Positions 1 to 11,373 are shown, counted from the stretch's first letter. The stretch is 64,000 nucleotides of DNA from Vibrio sp. 10N.261.45.E2 (GCF_002875705.1 NZ_MCZZ01000093.1:1-64000); one strand, 5' to 3'. The notes: generated from the sequence alone by a model not told the origin. Numbers and translations are program-made.

Positions 1-51
1 AATCTTTATAGTCATACTGAATATTGGTGATTCAATAAGACGTTGTATAAG

Positions 52-128
52 TGGTGGCTACTGCGGGATTTGAACCTGCGACCCCATCATTATGAGTGAT
101 GTGCTCTAACCAACTGAGCTAAGTAGCC
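52..128 (-). tRNA. tRNA-Met (CAT), elongator type
   Basis: On the minus strand the sequence folds as a cloverleaf. The acceptor stem GGCTACT pairs with AGTAGCC, the CCA end is encoded, the T arm is GGTTCAAATCC, and the anticodon loop CTCATAA gives CAT. It is identical to the copy at 461-537. The first acceptor pair is G:C, as in elongator tRNA-Met and unlike the mismatched initiator. It is the last tRNA of the operon visible in the window; more may lie to the left. Confidence 0.96.
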
Positions 129-205
129 ATCTGAGAGCGAGACAATATAATATAATCTTGCTTTCAATGCCATTATCTTTTTAAAGATAATTACACTTTA
201 AATTG

Positions 206-280
206 TGGCTGGGCTACCTGGATTCGAACCAGGGAATGCCGGCATCAAAAGCCGGTGCCTTACCGCTTGGCGATAGCCCA
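206..280 (-). tRNA. tRNA-Gln (TTG)
   Basis: Minus-strand cloverleaf starting TGGGCTATCGCC and ending in an encoded CCA. The anticodon stem GCCGGC/GCCGGC region encloses a loop containing TTG, which reads the CAA glutamine codon. It sits between tRNA-Leu and the second tRNA-Met, the order known from the E. coli metT operon (Met-Leu-Gln). Confidence 0.96.
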
Positions 281-310
281 ACAATGATATCAATTAAGAC
301 ATCTTAATAA

Positions 311-395
311 TGGTGCGGTCGGAGAGACTTGAACTCTCACACCTCTCGGCGCCAGAACCTAAATCTGGTGCGTCTACCAATTCCGCCACGACCGC
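311..395 (-). tRNA. tRNA-Leu (TAG)
   Basis: Minus-strand class II tRNA of 85 nt, starting GCGGTCGTGGCGG and ending in an encoded CCA. The anticodon loop TTTAGGT gives TAG, which reads CUN leucine codons. A long variable arm (GCGCCGAGAGGTGT) sits between the anticodon and T arms, as expected for leucine tRNAs. Confidence 0.96.
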
Positions 396-460
396 GTTAT
401 TTCCTAAAAACTCTTTGTTACTAAAGGCAAACTTTAATATCAAATAGAGTGCTTAGGAAA

Positions 461-537
461 TGGTGGCTACTGCGGGATTTGAACCTGCGACCCCATCATT
501 ATGAGTGATGTGCTCTAACCAACTGAGCTAAGTAGCC
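461..537 (-). tRNA. tRNA-Met (CAT), elongator type, first gene of operon
   Basis: Identical in sequence to the tRNA at 52-128, with anticodon loop CTCATAA and encoded CCA. It lies directly behind the tRNA promoter at 593-621 and is the first gene of the Met-Leu-Gln-Met operon. Confidence 0.96.
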
Positions 538-592
538 ATTTCCATATTGTTGCTCATTTTGAAACGTTGTCGCTTCGCTGTGAACGGGGCGC

Positions 593-621
593 ATTATGCG
601 GAGTTGAGTGAAACCCGTCAA
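593..621 (-). promoter_or_regulatory. tRNA operon promoter (sigma70 type)
   Basis: On the minus strand: -35 TTGACG (616-621), a 17-bp spacer, -10 CATAAT (593-598), then the GC-rich stretch GCGCCCC. A GC-rich discriminator after the -10 is typical of stable-RNA promoters under stringent control. The first tRNA starts about 55 bp downstream. Confidence 0.8.
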
Positions 622-768
622 CTTTTTTTTTGAATAAATCGCGAATAAACATCTGTTCGGTTTCTTTTTAGGCAAAGAGGCGTATTTGTCGGCAAAAAAC
701 AGGTCAAAAAGGCGATATATATAGGAAGTTAACTTTCTGGTGCAGGACTATTTCGAAAGGGTAAAAAC

Positions 769-796
769 AAAAAGGCCAGTGAATTCACTGGCCTTT
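769..796 (-). terminator. Rho-independent terminator of ychF
   Basis: A perfect hairpin with arms AAAAGGCCAGTGA and its complement, followed on the minus strand by a T-rich run. It lies 22 bp after the ychF stop codon. Confidence 0.85.
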
Positions 797-817
797 TATT
801 TGATGCTAGATTAACAA

Positions 818-1909
818 TTATACGTTGAAACGGAAGTGAATAACGTCGCCATCTTTTACGATGTATTCTTTGCCTTCAAGACGCCATTTACCTGCATCTT
901 TTGCACCGCTCTCACCGTTAAATTCGATGAAGTGATCAAAACCAACAACTTCAGCTCGGATGAAGCCTTTTTCGAAGTCAGTGTGGATCTTACCTGCCGC
1001 TTGTGGTGCTGTTGCACCTACAGGAATTGTCCAAGCGCGAACTTCTTTAACACCAGCTGTGAAGTAAGTTTGAAGAGTCAGTAGCTCGTAACCAGAGCGG
1101 ATCACTCGGTTAAGACCTGGTTCTTCGATACCCATATCTGCTAAGAATTCTTCGCGATCTTCGTCATCAAGTTCAGAAAGTTCAGACTCAATAGCAGCAC
1201 AAACAGCAACAACAACGTTGTTCTCTTTTTCTGCGTATTCACGAACTGCGTCTAGGTAAGGGTTGTTTTCAAAACCATCTTCTGCAACGTTTGCAATGTA
1301 CATTGTTGGTTTCAGCGTTAGGAAGTTTAGGTAGCCGATTGCTGTCGCTTCTTCTTTAGCTAGCTCAACAGTACGTGCCATGCCGCCTTCAGTAAGAACT
1401 GGTAGCAGTTTTTCTAGTACAGTGATTTCGAATTTAGCGTCTTTGTCGCCGCCTTTTGCTTTCTTAGCGTTACGTTGAATTGCACGCTCACAGCTGTCTA
1501 AGTCAGCCAGTGCAAGTTCAAGGTTGATCACTTCGATATCTTCGATTGGAGATACTTTGCCAGAAACGTGAACGATGTTTTCGTTTTCAAAGCAGCGTAC
1601 AACGTGACCGATAGCGTCAGTTTCACGGATGTTAGCTAGGAATTTGTTACCAAGACCTTCACCTTTAGATGCGCCAGCAACTAGGCCCGCGATATCTACG
1701 AATTCCATTGTCGTTGGAAGGATCTTCTGTGGATTAACAATTTTTGCTAATGCATCTAAGCGTAGATCTGGAACCGGAACGATACCTGTGTTTGGTTCGA
1801 TTGTACAAAATGGAAAGTTTGCTGCTTCGATGCCTGCTTTAGTCAGTGCGTTAAACAGAGTTGACTTACCAACGTTTGGTAGACCAACGATGCCACATTT
1901 AAAACCCAT
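818..1909 (-). CDS. ychF: Redox-regulated ATPase YchF (Obg-like GTPase family)
   Basis: A 363-residue cytosolic P-loop ATPase of the Obg/TRAFAC class that binds ribosomes and is linked to stress and translation control. The G1 loop GLPNVGKST is at residues 9-17. The usual NKxD specificity motif is replaced by a NVAE-like sequence (in YIANVAED), as known for this ATP-preferring family. The C-terminus is the TGS-type domain, ending [14 protein letters not shown] longer frame begins at 1969, but the family N-terminus MGFKCGIVG starts at 1909. It follows pth by 10 nt, a pairing conserved in gammaproteobacteria, so the two are likely co-transcribed. Confidence 0.96.
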   Translation of the reverse strand: MGFKCGIVGLPNVGKSTLFNALTKAGIEAANFPFCTIEPNTGIVPVPDLRLDALAKIVNPQKILPTTMEFVDIAGLVAGASKGEGLGNKFLANIRETDAIGHVVRCFENENIVHVSGKVSPIEDIEVINLELALADLDSCERAIQRNAKKAKGGDKDAKFEITVLEKLLPVLTEGGMARTVELAKEEATAIGYLNFLTLKPTMYIANVAEDGFENNPYLDAVREYAEKENNVVVAVCAAIESELSELDDEDREEFLADMGIEEPGLNRVIRSGYELLTLQTYFTAGVKEVRAWTIPVGATAPQAAGKIHTDFEKGFIRAEVVGFDHFIEFNGESGAKDAGKWRLEGKEYIVKDGDVIHFRFNV

Positions 1910-1919
1910 GATATAAACC

Positions 1920-2510
1920 TTATTCTGCTTTGAACGTATGTAAGCGATTTTGTGCTTTTGGTAGGCCATCTTTTAATAAGATGTCTAGGCTGCGAACCGA
2001 TTCGTCAACGACGGCCTCGATACACTCTTGCTCTTTTTGTGGAGCTTTGCCTAATACATAACCTGCAACTTTATCTTTGTGTCCTGGATGGCCAATGCCT
2101 AATCTAAGACGATAGAATTCTTTATTGTTACCCTGTTTGCTGATGATGTCTTTCAGACCATTATGCCCGCCGTGACCACCACCTTTTTTAAACTTTCCAA
2201 TACCAGGAGGAAGGTCTAATTCATCATGAGCGACCATGATCTCTTCTGGTTTAATTTGGTAAAACTTTGCCAAAGCTGCAACTGCTTTGCCTGACAAGTT
2301 CATAAAAGTCGTTGGGATCAGCAAACGAAGATCTTCACCATGAACCATGATACGACCCGTTAGGCCAAAGAACTTTGGTTCGTTCTTTAGTGTCACGTTG
2401 TGTACACGTGCTAATTCTTCAACTACCCAAGCACCCGCGTTGTGGCGAGTTTTGGCGTATTCTGGACCTGGATTAGCCAGTCCAACGAGAAGTTTTATTT
2501 GTTGGCTCAA
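1920..2510 (-). CDS. pth: Peptidyl-tRNA hydrolase
   Basis: 196 residues, the normal size for bacterial Pth. The cytosolic enzyme frees peptides from peptidyl-tRNA that has dropped off the ribosome, recycling the tRNA. The N-terminus carries [17 protein letters not shown] with the catalytic His at residue 23. The HDELDLPPG motif with the conserved Asp and the [11 protein letters not shown] loop follow in family order. It lies directly upstream of ychF (9-10 nt gap) and behind the prs terminator, so it probably starts its own short transcript. Confidence 0.97.
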   Translation of the reverse strand: MSQQIKLLVGLANPGPEYAKTRHNAGAWVVEELARVHNVTLKNEPKFFGLTGRIMVHGEDLRLLIPTTFMNLSGKAVAALAKFYQIKPEEIMVAHDELDLPPGIGKFKKGGGHGGHNGLKDIISKQGNNKEFYRLRLGIGHPGHKDKVAGYVLGKAPQKEQECIEAVVDESVRSLDILLKDGLPKAQNRLHTFKAE

Positions 2511-2641
2511 GGTATGGATCTCTCTTGGGATTTCAAAAAGCGCCGTATGATATCACAGTTTATGAAAAAGGTGCGAGCTAGCTGATAGCAACACGATTAT
2601 TCCTGATTGTGATAAACAGCTTAGCAATATGACTCAGGCAT

Positions 2642-2672
2642 AAAAAAAGCACTTCATTGAATGAAGTGCTTA
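2642..2672 (-). terminator. Rho-independent terminator of prs
   Basis: Minus-strand hairpin AAGCACTTCATT/AATGAAGTGCTT followed by seven T residues. It lies 50 bp after the prs stop and closes the lolB-ispE-prs unit. Confidence 0.88.
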
Positions 2673-2723
2673 ATGTTTTTCTCTAGCGTGTTTCTAAAGC
2701 AAAACTCTTGTATAGAGCCTTGA

Positions 2724-3668
2724 TTAGTTGAACATCGCTGAGATTGATTCTTCGTTGCTGATACGACGAATCGCTTCAGCAAGCATGCGAGAAAGGCTAA
2801 GTGTTGTAACTTTACCTGTCGCAGCCATCTCTGGAGATAGAGAGATAGAATCCGTTACGATAACTTGGTCTAGAACAGAGTTCTTGATGTTGTTCGCAGC
2901 AGTACCAGAGAAAACAGCGTGAGTTGCGTAAGCGAATACGCGCTTAGCACCGCGCTCTTTTAGCGCTTCAGCTGCTTTACATAGTGTGCCACCTGTATCG
3001 ATCATGTCATCAACGATAACACAGTCACGGCCTTCAACATCACCGATTAGGTTCATAACTTCAGAAACGTTAGCACGTGGACGACGCTTATCAACGATAG
3101 CGATGTCAACATCACCTAGCGCTTTAGCCGTTGCACGAGCACGTACAACACCACCAAGGTCTGGAGAAACCACAACTGGGTTTTCTAGGCCACGGTTAGC
3201 CATGTCTTCTAGAAGAACTGGAGTGCCGAAGATGTTATCAACAGGTACATCGAAGAAGCCTTGGATTTGCTCTGCGTGTAGGTCGATAGTAAGAACGCGG
3301 TCAACGCCAACGTTAGAAAGGAAATCTGCAACAACTTTTGCAGTAATTGGCACACGAGCAGAACGTACACGACGATCTTGACGGGCATAACCGAAGTAAG
3401 GGATTACAGCAGTAATACGGCCAGCAGAAGCACGGCGCATTGCGTCAATCATTACCACCAATTCCATAAGGTTGTCATTGGTTGGTGCACAAGTTGATTG
3501 AATCAGGAATACATCGCTACCACGAACGTTTTCATTGATTTGAACAGCGACTTCGCCATCAGAAAAACGGTCTACAGTAGCATCGCCAAGAGAGATGTAT
3601 AGACGATCAGCAATACGTTGGGCTAGTTCAGGTGTTGCGTTACCAGCAAATAGCTTCATATCAGGCAC
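2724..3668 (-). CDS. prs: Ribose-phosphate pyrophosphokinase
   Basis: 314 residues. It makes phosphoribosyl pyrophosphate from ribose 5-phosphate and ATP, feeding purine, pyrimidine, histidine, tryptophan and NAD synthesis. The N-terminus [20 protein letters not shown] matches the enterobacterial enzyme. The flexible catalytic region [16 protein letters not shown], the metal-binding residues around [11 protein letters not shown] and the PRPP loop [11 protein letters not shown] are all intact. It starts 27 nt after ispE, so it is likely transcribed with lolB and ispE as in E. coli. Confidence 0.98.
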   Translation of the reverse strand: MPDMKLFAGNATPELAQRIADRLYISLGDATVDRFSDGEVAVQINENVRGSDVFLIQSTCAPTNDNLMELVVMIDAMRRASAGRITAVIPYFGYARQDRRVRSARVPITAKVVADFLSNVGVDRVLTIDLHAEQIQGFFDVPVDNIFGTPVLLEDMANRGLENPVVVSPDLGGVVRARATAKALGDVDIAIVDKRRPRANVSEVMNLIGDVEGRDCVIVDDMIDTGGTLCKAAEALKERGAKRVFAYATHAVFSGTAANNIKNSVLDQVIVTDSISLSPEMAATGKVTTLSLSRMLAEAIRRISNEESISAMFN

Positions 3669-3695
3669 GGTGGAAACCTCGGGTTGCGTCCAGTT

Positions 3696-4571
3696 TTAAA
3701 TAGATTGTGGGTGGGCTGATTGGTATTCAGCCAGAGTTTCTTTTAAAGGAGAAATATTTCTTCCTTTCGCTACGAAAGCGGAAACTGTGTCAGGCAGTTG
3801 TTCTCGCACTAATTCGGCGTCTTTTTTGCTGTTAAATTCAGCAAAAACACACGAACCTGTGCCAGTCAATCTCGACGGCGCGTATTCTAGCAGCCATGAA
3901 AGTTGCTTATCAACCTCTGGGTACAGCATTCGTACAATTTTTTCGCAATCGTTTACGTATTCTTGCTCTAGAAGCGTTGATAGCGCTCGCTTTGGCGTGT
4001 TTCGAGTTAATTTTGAATGTGTGAATATGTCTACAGTTGCTATGCTCACCTGAGGTTTAACAACGAGATACCATTTCTCATCCGGACTCGCGGGTTGCAG
4101 CTGTTCTCCAACTCCTTCCGCAAAGGCGGCATAGCCTCGAACGAATACAGGAACGTCAGCCCCGAGTGTCAGTCCGATCTCTGCGAGCTGATCATCAGAC
4201 ATGTTGAGTTGCCATAGATGGTTAAGTGCGACCAACACGGTAGCGGCATTTGAAGAGCCTCCGCCAATACCACCTCCCATAGGAAGTACTTTCTTGAGTT
4301 CAATATTGGCACCGAAAGAGGTTGAGGTATATTGCTGCAGCGCAGTAGCGGCTTTCCAAATCAGGTTGTCTTCTGTAGCAACGCCTGGAATTGCAGGCGT
4401 TATTGTGATCGCATTAGTTTTTTTGTTTGCAGTCACCGTCAGTTCATCACCAAAATCGACAAACTGAAACAAGGTTTGAAGTTCGTGATAGCCATTGTCA
4501 CGTCGGCCAGTGATATAGAGAAACAAATTCAGTTTAGCCGGAGAAGGCCAGTGGGTTGGCGTTGTTATCAT
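3696..4571 (-). CDS. ispE: 4-diphosphocytidyl-2-C-methyl-D-erythritol kinase
   Basis: A GHMP-family kinase that phosphorylates CDP-methylerythritol in the MEP isoprenoid pathway. The N-terminal [17 protein letters not shown] and the glycine-rich ATP loop [14 protein letters not shown] are clear. An in-frame ATG lies at 4586, but the ATG at 4571 forms an ATGA overlap with the lolB stop codon and places the start just before the conserved WPSPAKLN. I therefore chose 4571 (291 residues). The overlap suggests translational coupling to lolB. Confidence 0.95.
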   Translation of the reverse strand: MITTPTHWPSPAKLNLFLYITGRRDNGYHELQTLFQFVDFGDELTVTANKKTNAITITPAIPGVATEDNLIWKAATALQQYTSTSFGANIELKKVLPMGGGIGGGSSNAATVLVALNHLWQLNMSDDQLAEIGLTLGADVPVFVRGYAAFAEGVGEQLQPASPDEKWYLVVKPQVSIATVDIFTHSKLTRNTPKRALSTLLEQEYVNDCEKIVRMLYPEVDKQLSWLLEYAPSRLTGTGSCVFAEFNSKKDAELVREQLPDTVSAFVAKGRNISPLKETLAEYQSAHPQSI

Positions 4572-5215
4572 TTTTTCAGTGTCCACTTCGAAACTACAAT
4601 GTTGATTTTGTTTTGGTCTTGTTTGAATGACAGTCGAGTTGGTAGAGGAATCGACTGTGCAGCGGCATCTGTGCCTTCAGACAGTTGTTGATTTGGCAAC
4701 TCTGTATTGCGATAGTTAGCAAAACTCAGTGTCCATAATTGGTTGCTGACTTGTTTGGACAGAGATTCAAGCGTGTTAGTACTGTTGAGTTGATAGGAAT
4801 CGGCTTGGTCAGGAATACCAAGGAACCATTGTGGTAGATGATCAATAGGGATCTGCAAGCCTGTCAATTGCTCAACTAAAACTGAAGCACTCGCATGAGT
4901 AAATACTTGGTCATCATAGGTCACGACTTTTGCGCCGGATGGATCAATAGTTAAGTTCAATGCGGTTTGACCGAGAAAGGTTGTCAGCCTTAATTGACTT
5001 TGATTTGGTGAATGTTTCCAAATGAAATTTAGGCTTTGGCGTTGCTTGGGAGAAATGTAAGCGAGCTTACCTGTGGCTTGATAATTTTCTATCTGTAAAA
5101 GCCGATCTTGGTGACTTTGCCATTCGACGCTGGTTGGTTGTTCTGGGATAGACGAGCAACCCACCATAATTATGGTCATAAAAATAAGAGACGCGATTTT
5201 GAGAAGCTTGCTCAT
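4568..5215 (-). CDS. lolB: Outer-membrane lipoprotein LolB
   Basis: 215 residues. LolB is the outer-membrane acceptor that takes lipoproteins from periplasmic LolA and inserts them. A lipoprotein signal peptide ([20 protein letters not shown]) ends in a lipobox with the acylated Cys at residue 20. The body has the LolB/LolA-fold features [22 protein letters not shown] and [17 protein letters not shown]. It overlaps ispE by 4 nt and is divergent from hemA across 160 bp, the standard gammaproteobacterial arrangement. Confidence 0.95.
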   Translation of the reverse strand: MSKLLKIASLIFMTIIMVGCSSIPEQPTSVEWQSHQDRLLQIENYQATGKLAYISPKQRQSLNFIWKHSPNQSQLRLTTFLGQTALNLTIDPSGAKVVTYDDQVFTHASASVLVEQLTGLQIPIDHLPQWFLGIPDQADSYQLNSTNTLESLSKQVSNQLWTLSFANYRNTELPNQQLSEGTDAAAQSIPLPTRLSFKQDQNKINIVVSKWTLKK

Positions 5216-5375
5216 ATTTGCTCACAACTTGTTCAAATTTATCTAAAAAACGCTTCAACTATAGCATTGAATTCACGAAGTCAGGAAAACAAATCCCGCT
5301 TGCTCTTTAAATAGAGCCATGCATCAAGTAAAATTCGCCCCTTGTTTCCATTCCCTGATCGAGAACTTCTGATAC

Positions 5376-6635
5376 ATGTCTTTGCTTGCCGTAGGTATCA
5401 ATCACAATACAGCGTCGGTTGAATTGCGAGAAAAAGTCGCTTTTGGTCCAGATAAATTATCTGAGGCACTCAAGCAACTTAACGCAAATGCACACGTAAA
5501 TGGAAGTGTCATACTTTCTACCTGTAATCGAACTGAAGTGTATTGTGACGTCAAAGGCGTGGCAAAAAATAAGTTGATTGATTGGTTGTCAGTTTTCCAT
5601 CAAGTGAGCCCTGAAGAGTTAAAACCAAGCCTTTATATCCATGAAGAGCAGGCGGCGATTAAGCATTTAATGCGTGTAGCTTGTGGCTTGGACTCTTTAG
5701 TATTGGGCGAGCCACAGATCTTAGGTCAGGTGAAACAAGCTTATACAGACTCGCGAGAGAACAAATCTGTTGATGCTTCAATGGAAAAACTGTTCCAGAA
5801 ATCATTCTCTGTCGCTAAACGTGTTCGAACTGAAACGGAGATTGGTGGAAGCGCGGTTTCGGTTGCTTACGCAGCCTGTACGTTAGCCAAACATATTTTT
5901 GAATCGATCGCCGATTCAACCGTGTTGTTGGTGGGTGCGGGTGAAACCATTGAGTTGGTGGCTAAGCATCTTTCAGCGAATGGCTGCACCAAGATGATTG
6001 TGGCTAACCGAACTCGTGAGCGTGCTTTAGGGCTGGCTGAAGAGTTTGGTGCTGAAGTGATCAGCCTTAATGAGATCCCTGATCATCTGCATAGAGCGGA
6101 TATCGTGATCAGCTCAACTGCAAGTCCGTTACCTATTATTGGTAAGGGCATGGTAGAGACCGCACTGAAGAAAAGGAAACATCAACCTATGCTGTTGGTT
6201 GATATTGCGGTTCCGCGTGATGTGGAATCTCAGGTTGGCGAGTTAAACGATGCCTACCTTTATTCAGTGGATGATCTGCAGTCGATAGTTGATGGCAACA
6301 TTGAACAGCGCAAAGTGGAAGCGATTCAAGCGGAAGCAATAGTTAGCGAAGAAAGTGCAGCATTCATGAGTTGGATGCGTTCACTGCAAGCAGTAGACAG
6401 TATTCGTGACTACCGTAAATCGGCCAACGAAATCCGAGAAGAATTATTAAGTAAGAGTTTACAATCACTTGCCGCTGGCGGTGACCCTGAGAAAGTCTTA
6501 CTTGAGCTAAGTAATAAGCTCACAAACAAATTGATCCATGCTCCAACGCGCGCACTTCAAAGTGCAGCTGAGCAAGGAGAACCTGCAAAATTAATGGTCA
6601 TTAGACAGAGTTTGGGCCTAGAAAACCCTCAATAA
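5376..6635 (+). CDS. hemA: Glutamyl-tRNA reductase
   Basis: 419 residues. It reduces glutamyl-tRNA(Glu) to glutamate-1-semialdehyde, the first committed step of C5-pathway tetrapyrrole synthesis. The catalytic Cys50 lies in STCNRTEVY. The [14 protein letters not shown] signature and the NADPH-binding [16 protein letters not shown] follow, with a C-terminal dimerisation helix. It heads the hemA-prfA-prmC-sirB2-sirB1-kdsA run and is divergent from lolB. Confidence 0.97.
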   Translation: MSLLAVGINHNTASVELREKVAFGPDKLSEALKQLNANAHVNGSVILSTCNRTEVYCDVKGVAKNKLIDWLSVFHQVSPEELKPSLYIHEEQAAIKHLMRVACGLDSLVLGEPQILGQVKQAYTDSRENKSVDASMEKLFQKSFSVAKRVRTETEIGGSAVSVAYAACTLAKHIFESIADSTVLLVGAGETIELVAKHLSANGCTKMIVANRTRERALGLAEEFGAEVISLNEIPDHLHRADIVISSTASPLPIIGKGMVETALKKRKHQPMLLVDIAVPRDVESQVGELNDAYLYSVDDLQSIVDGNIEQRKVEAIQAEAIVSEESAAFMSWMRSLQAVDSIRDYRKSANEIREELLSKSLQSLAAGGDPEKVLLELSNKLTNKLIHAPTRALQSAAEQGEPAKLMVIRQSLGLENPQ

Positions 6636-6663
6636 TATTAGACCTCCAACAGAATAAGACATT

Positions 6664-7752
6664 ATGAAAGCCTCGATTCTAGTAAAGCTTGAAACACTTG
6701 TTGAACGCTATGAAGAAGTTCAACATCTACTTGGTGATCCAGATGTAATCGGGAATCAAGACAAATTCCGTGCACTTTCTAAAGAGTACTCTCAACTAGA
6801 AGAAGTGACGGCTTGCTTCCAGTCATACCAGCAAGCTCAAGAAGATCTAGAAGCTGCTGAAGAGATGGCAAACGAAGATGACGCTGAAATGCGTGAAATG
6901 GCTCAAGACGAAATCAAAGACGCAAAAGCGGCAATTGAACGTTTGACTGATGAGCTACAGATTCTTCTGATTCCAAAAGATCCAAACGATGAGCGTAACT
7001 GTTTCCTTGAAATCCGTGCTGGTGCGGGTGGTGATGAAGCGGGTATCTTCGCGGGCAACCTGTTCCGTATGTACTCTAAGTTTGCTGAGAAGAAAGGTTG
7101 GCGGGTTGAAATCATGAGCAGCAATGCTTCTGAACAAGGCGGCTACAAAGAGATGATCGCTAAGGTTAGTGGTGATGCTGTTTACGGCACAATGAAGTTT
7201 GAGTCAGGCGGTCACCGTGTACAACGTGTACCTGAAACTGAATCTCAAGGCCGTGTTCACACGTCAGCATGTACGGTTGCTGTTATGCCTGAAATCCCAG
7301 AAGCGGATCTTCCTGAAATCAAAGCGGGCGACCTTAAAATTGATACTTTCCGAGCATCAGGCGCGGGTGGTCAGCACGTTAACACCACGGATTCAGCAAT
7401 CCGTATTACTCACTTACCAACAGGTACAGTAGTAGAGTGTCAGGACGAGCGTTCTCAGCATAAAAACAAAGCGAAAGCGATGGCTGTTCTTGCTGCTCGT
7501 ATTGTTCAAGCAGAAGAAGAGCGCCGTGCAGCAGCGGTATCTGATACTCGCCGTAACCTACTCGGTTCTGGTGACCGTAGTGACCGTATTCGTACGTACA
7601 ACTACCCACAAGGTCGTGTGTCGGATCACCGTATCAACCTGACTATCTACCGTCTTAACGAAGTGCTTGAAGGTGATATGCAGAGCTTGCTTGATCCTGT
7701 ACTTCAAGAGCACCAAGCCGATCAGCTTGCTGCACTTGCAGAGAATAACTAA
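6664..7752 (+). CDS. prfA: Peptide chain release factor 1
   Basis: 362 residues. RF1 recognises UAA and UAG stop codons and triggers peptide release. The tripeptide anticodon region reads [14 protein letters not shown] (PET where E. coli, as I recall, has PAT). The catalytic GGQ lies in [11 protein letters not shown] near residue 235; its Gln is the substrate of PrmC, encoded immediately downstream. It starts 28 nt after hemA. Confidence 0.97.
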   Translation: MKASILVKLETLVERYEEVQHLLGDPDVIGNQDKFRALSKEYSQLEEVTACFQSYQQAQEDLEAAEEMANEDDAEMREMAQDEIKDAKAAIERLTDELQILLIPKDPNDERNCFLEIRAGAGGDEAGIFAGNLFRMYSKFAEKKGWRVEIMSSNASEQGGYKEMIAKVSGDAVYGTMKFESGGHRVQRVPETESQGRVHTSACTVAVMPEIPEADLPEIKAGDLKIDTFRASGAGGQHVNTTDSAIRITHLPTGTVVECQDERSQHKNKAKAMAVLAARIVQAEEERRAAAVSDTRRNLLGSGDRSDRIRTYNYPQGRVSDHRINLTIYRLNEVLEGDMQSLLDPVLQEHQADQLAALAENN

Positions 7753-7757
7753 CCTGT

Positions 7758-8618
7758 ATGCAGTCAGCATATACGGTTGAAAGTGCTTTAAAAGCGGCAA
7801 TCGTAGAGCTTCAAGAGGGTGATAACACATCACCCTCGATTGATGCCGCGGTACTGCTTTGTCACGCCTTAGATAAACCAAGATCTTACCTACTTACTTG
7901 GCCTGAGAAACATCTCACCTCAGAGCAAGAGTCTGAATTCAACACCCTTCTAAAACGTCGCTTAACCGGTGAGCCTGTGGCTTACATTGTCGGTGAACGT
8001 GAGTTTTGGTCACTGCCGTTAAAAGTTTCCCCTTCTACCTTAATCCCACGCCCCGATACCGAGCGTTTGGTTGAGGTTGCGTTGGATAAAACGTACGGCA
8101 AACAAGGTGCGATTCTCGATTTAGGGACAGGTACAGGTGCTATCGCTTTAGCATTGGCATCTGAGATGCCGAATCGACAAGTAACGGGTATCGATCTTCG
8201 CCCTGAAGCACAACAGCTTGCGACAGAGAATGCACAACGATTAAACATCACCAACGCTACGTTTTTACATGGCAGTTGGTTTGAGCCTTTGAGCTCTGAA
8301 GAAGCTATGAAGTTCTCTCTGATTGTCTCTAACCCACCATACATTGAGAAGAATGATCCTCATTTGTCTCAGGGCGATGTGCGTTTTGAGCCGATCACAG
8401 CACTCGTTGCTGAAGAGAAAGGTTTAGCAGATATCCGATACATCTCTGAAAACGCACGCGGCTTTTTAGAAAATGAAGGCTGGCTAGCATTTGAACACGG
8501 CTACGACCAAGGTTTGGCAGTACGTGAGATTATGCAGTCGCTGGGTTACCTAGATGTTGTCACAGAGAAGGATTACGGTGGTAATGACCGAGTAACACTG
8601 GGTCGTTATTGCTCATAG
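7758..8618 (+). CDS. prmC: Release factor glutamine methyltransferase PrmC
   Basis: 286 residues. It methylates the Gln of the GGQ motif in RF1 and RF2 using S-adenosylmethionine. The SAM-binding DLGTGTGAIAL is at residues 121-131 and the catalytic NPPYI at 192-196, after an N-terminal helical substrate-binding domain. It begins 5 nt after prfA, which fits tight co-expression with its substrate. Confidence 0.97.
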   Translation: MQSAYTVESALKAAIVELQEGDNTSPSIDAAVLLCHALDKPRSYLLTWPEKHLTSEQESEFNTLLKRRLTGEPVAYIVGEREFWSLPLKVSPSTLIPRPDTERLVEVALDKTYGKQGAILDLGTGTGAIALALASEMPNRQVTGIDLRPEAQQLATENAQRLNITNATFLHGSWFEPLSSEEAMKFSLIVSNPPYIEKNDPHLSQGDVRFEPITALVAEEKGLADIRYISENARGFLENEGWLAFEHGYDQGLAVREIMQSLGYLDVVTEKDYGGNDRVTLGRYCS

Positions 8619-8817
8619 TTAGTTGTTGCTAATAATTCGTTGCTGTATCTAGTTACTGACATTCGCTTATCAGTAATAGATGACTAACTAGCCAAATTGA
8701 TAGCCTTAACTCGAAAATACATTCAACTCGGTAATGCATTTAACAGAAATACAGGGCATTAACGGGTATTGTGTAGCTCGTGTTAACTAAAGCACATATA
8801 AAATATAAAGGAATACC

Positions 8818-9201
8818 ATGTACGAAGGTTTAAAACATTTTCACCTATTAACGATTGCGATAAGCGCACTACTTCTTTCGATTCGTTTTGCTCTTATGAT
8901 GGCTAACTCACCTAAGCTTAAGCATCCTTTCTTGCAGCGTTTTCCTCATATCAATGACTCGTTGCTGCTGCTATCGGGTATTGGTTTGATTTTTATTACT
9001 GGCTTTATTCCATTCACACCAGCGGCACCATGGTTAACCGAAAAGCTAACCTGTGTTATGGCTTACATCGCATTAGGCTTCTTTGCCCTTAAGTTAGGTA
9101 AGAACAACCTATTGAGAGTGTTCTCTTTCTTTGGTGCGCTAGGCTGGTTAGCGATGGCTGGCAAAATCGCCATGACGAAGACACCAACATTTTTCGGTTA
9201 A
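8818..9201 (+). CDS. SirB2-family inner-membrane protein
   Basis: 127 residues with about four hydrophobic segments (roughly residues 10-30, 46-64, 76-93 and 100-118), so an inner-membrane protein. Sequence character and position between prmC and the SirB1-type gene match the SirB2 family, which has no known biochemical role. A gap of about 200 bp separates it from prmC, so an extra promoter could lie there, though I see no clear one. Confidence 0.88.
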   Translation: MYEGLKHFHLLTIAISALLLSIRFALMMANSPKLKHPFLQRFPHINDSLLLLSGIGLIFITGFIPFTPAAPWLTEKLTCVMAYIALGFFALKLGKNNLLRVFSFFGALGWLAMAGKIAMTKTPTFFG

Positions 9202-9228
9202 TTATCTCCTTATTTCGGTTAACTACCT

Positions 9229-10038
9229 ATGTACGAATTTTTTGATGAAGACTTTGACCAGCTAGAGTTAGCTGAAGGTGCATTGATCTTAAATAAAGCG
9301 ATTAATCCAGAAACCCAAGACAGTTGGGCAGAGCAAGAGCTGGCGAGATTGTTAAAAGAAGCTGAGTTTGCTCTGGTTAATGAAACCGATGAACAGCAGA
9401 AGTTTGAATCTTTTATTCGACTATTCTTTTATGAATGGGGTTTTGCTGGCGATAAAGATGCGTATTTCTCTTCGGAAAATGCGTTCATCGATAAAGTTCT
9501 TGAGAGAAAGAAAGGCATTCCAGTGAGCCTTGGGGCGATCTTTCTTTTTCTAGGTCGCAAGCTAGGCTTTCCTGTAGAGGGCGTATCTTTCCCTACTCAA
9601 TTCTTACTTAAAGTAAGCTGGTACGGACAAACTGCCGCCTATATTAACCCGTATAACGGTGAGTACGTGGGTGAGCAAACTTTGCGAGCATGGTTGATCG
9701 GACATGATGGCCCATTAGCTAAAGTAAAACCTGAACATTTAGAAGTGGCTGACCACCCAACGATTATTGGCAAGTGGCTAGCACTACTTAAGAGTGCACT
9801 ACTGCGTGAAGAGCGCTATACGCTTGCGTTGAAGTGCACAGATCTAGCGTTAACATTTGTGCCAGATGATCCGTATGAAATCCGTGACCGAGGCTTTATC
9901 TATCAGCAGCTAGACTGCCATCAAGTTGCTGCAACGGATTATCAATACTTTATCGACCAATGCCCAGATGATCCTGCATCTGAGTTGCTAAAATCTCAAG
10001 TGAACGTCATGAATGAAAAGACCGTGGTTGTTCACTAA
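9229..10038 (+). CDS. SirB1-family protein (transglutaminase-like fold with TPR region)
   Basis: 269 residues, cytosolic. The N-terminal two-thirds has the transglutaminase-like core typical of SirB1: RKKGIPVSLGAIFLFLGRKLG followed by GVSFPTQFLLKV, with Asn-Pro-Tyr downstream. The Cys of active transglutaminases is not apparent, as in the family. The C-terminus (about 195-255) looks like tetratricopeptide repeats. It sits between sirB2 and kdsA, its conserved place in gammaproteobacteria. The molecular function is unknown. Confidence 0.88.
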   Translation: MYEFFDEDFDQLELAEGALILNKAINPETQDSWAEQELARLLKEAEFALVNETDEQQKFESFIRLFFYEWGFAGDKDAYFSSENAFIDKVLERKKGIPVSLGAIFLFLGRKLGFPVEGVSFPTQFLLKVSWYGQTAAYINPYNGEYVGEQTLRAWLIGHDGPLAKVKPEHLEVADHPTIIGKWLALLKSALLREERYTLALKCTDLALTFVPDDPYEIRDRGFIYQQLDCHQVAATDYQYFIDQCPDDPASELLKSQVNVMNEKTVVVH

Positions 10039-10045
10039 TTAATAA

Positions 10046-10915
<870 letters not shown>

Positions 10916-10935
10916 TCGGACTGTACAGAATTTGG

Positions 10936-10960
10936 AGCCGGCGTAAACGCCGGCTTTTTT
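10936..10960 (+). terminator. Rho-independent terminator of kdsA
   Basis: GC-rich hairpin AGCCGGCG-TAAA-CGCCGGCT followed by a run of T. It starts 21 bp after the kdsA stop. Confidence 0.92.
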
Positions 10961-11373
10961 ATACCTATCGATAAACAAGTTACTGTTATTTCGAGATCCT
11001 CAAACCAAGTTAATTAAATTATTGCTATGTTATAACGTATCCATTAAGGCTTTGATAAATAAAATTAATTTAACGAAGGTCACTTAGTGGGGGATTGAAT
11101 TGGGTCAGTCGCAAACAATCTAAAAAATTATGAAAACGTTTGCCTGTGATCACTTATTTGCTCAAATGCAACTTTGCCGCTTTGTTACACACTCGATAGG
11201 AGATTAAGGTGATCAATCCGACATAAATATGAAATCACTCTGTTAGGTTTACCGTCTTAATTTAAACTACTTCATGTTTTACTCATTTCTAACGATGTAT
11301 CCCTAACGGACGTCTGTTGAATTTGAGTGATAAAAAAGCAGTGGATTCCCCTAAAAAGTTCAAAGGTATGACA
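10961..11373. other. Intergenic region upstream of nutA
   Basis: 413 bp of AT-rich DNA with no convincing ORF. The only readable signal is the PurR-box-like sequence listed at 11130-11145. The distance from that site to the nutA start (about 230 bp) implies a long leader if transcription starts near it. Confidence 0.5.
11130..11145. promoter_or_regulatory. PurR-box-like operator candidate
   Basis: ATGAAAACGTTTGCCT matches the PurR consensus ACGCAAACGTTTGCGT at about 12-13 of 16 positions, including the whole central AAACGTTTGC. PurR control of an extracellular 5'-nucleotidase would make sense for purine salvage. Other LacI-family sites share the AACGTT core, so the regulator is uncertain. 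Confidence 0.4.

Noticed and set aside
52..537. Two identical tRNA-Met genes as a possible assembly duplication
   Set aside because: Their flanking sequences differ and the Met-Leu-Gln-Met content fits a metT-type operon.
2986..3381. 131-codon open frame antisense to prs
   Set aside because: It is a composition-driven mirror of the highly conserved prs gene, is low in complexity (Thr/Arg/Ser-rich) and has no ribosome-binding site.
11317..11373. Upstream TTG start for nutA
   Set aside because: It would put 19 polar residues ahead of a clean lipoprotein signal peptide; ATG 11374 has the proper ribosome-binding site.
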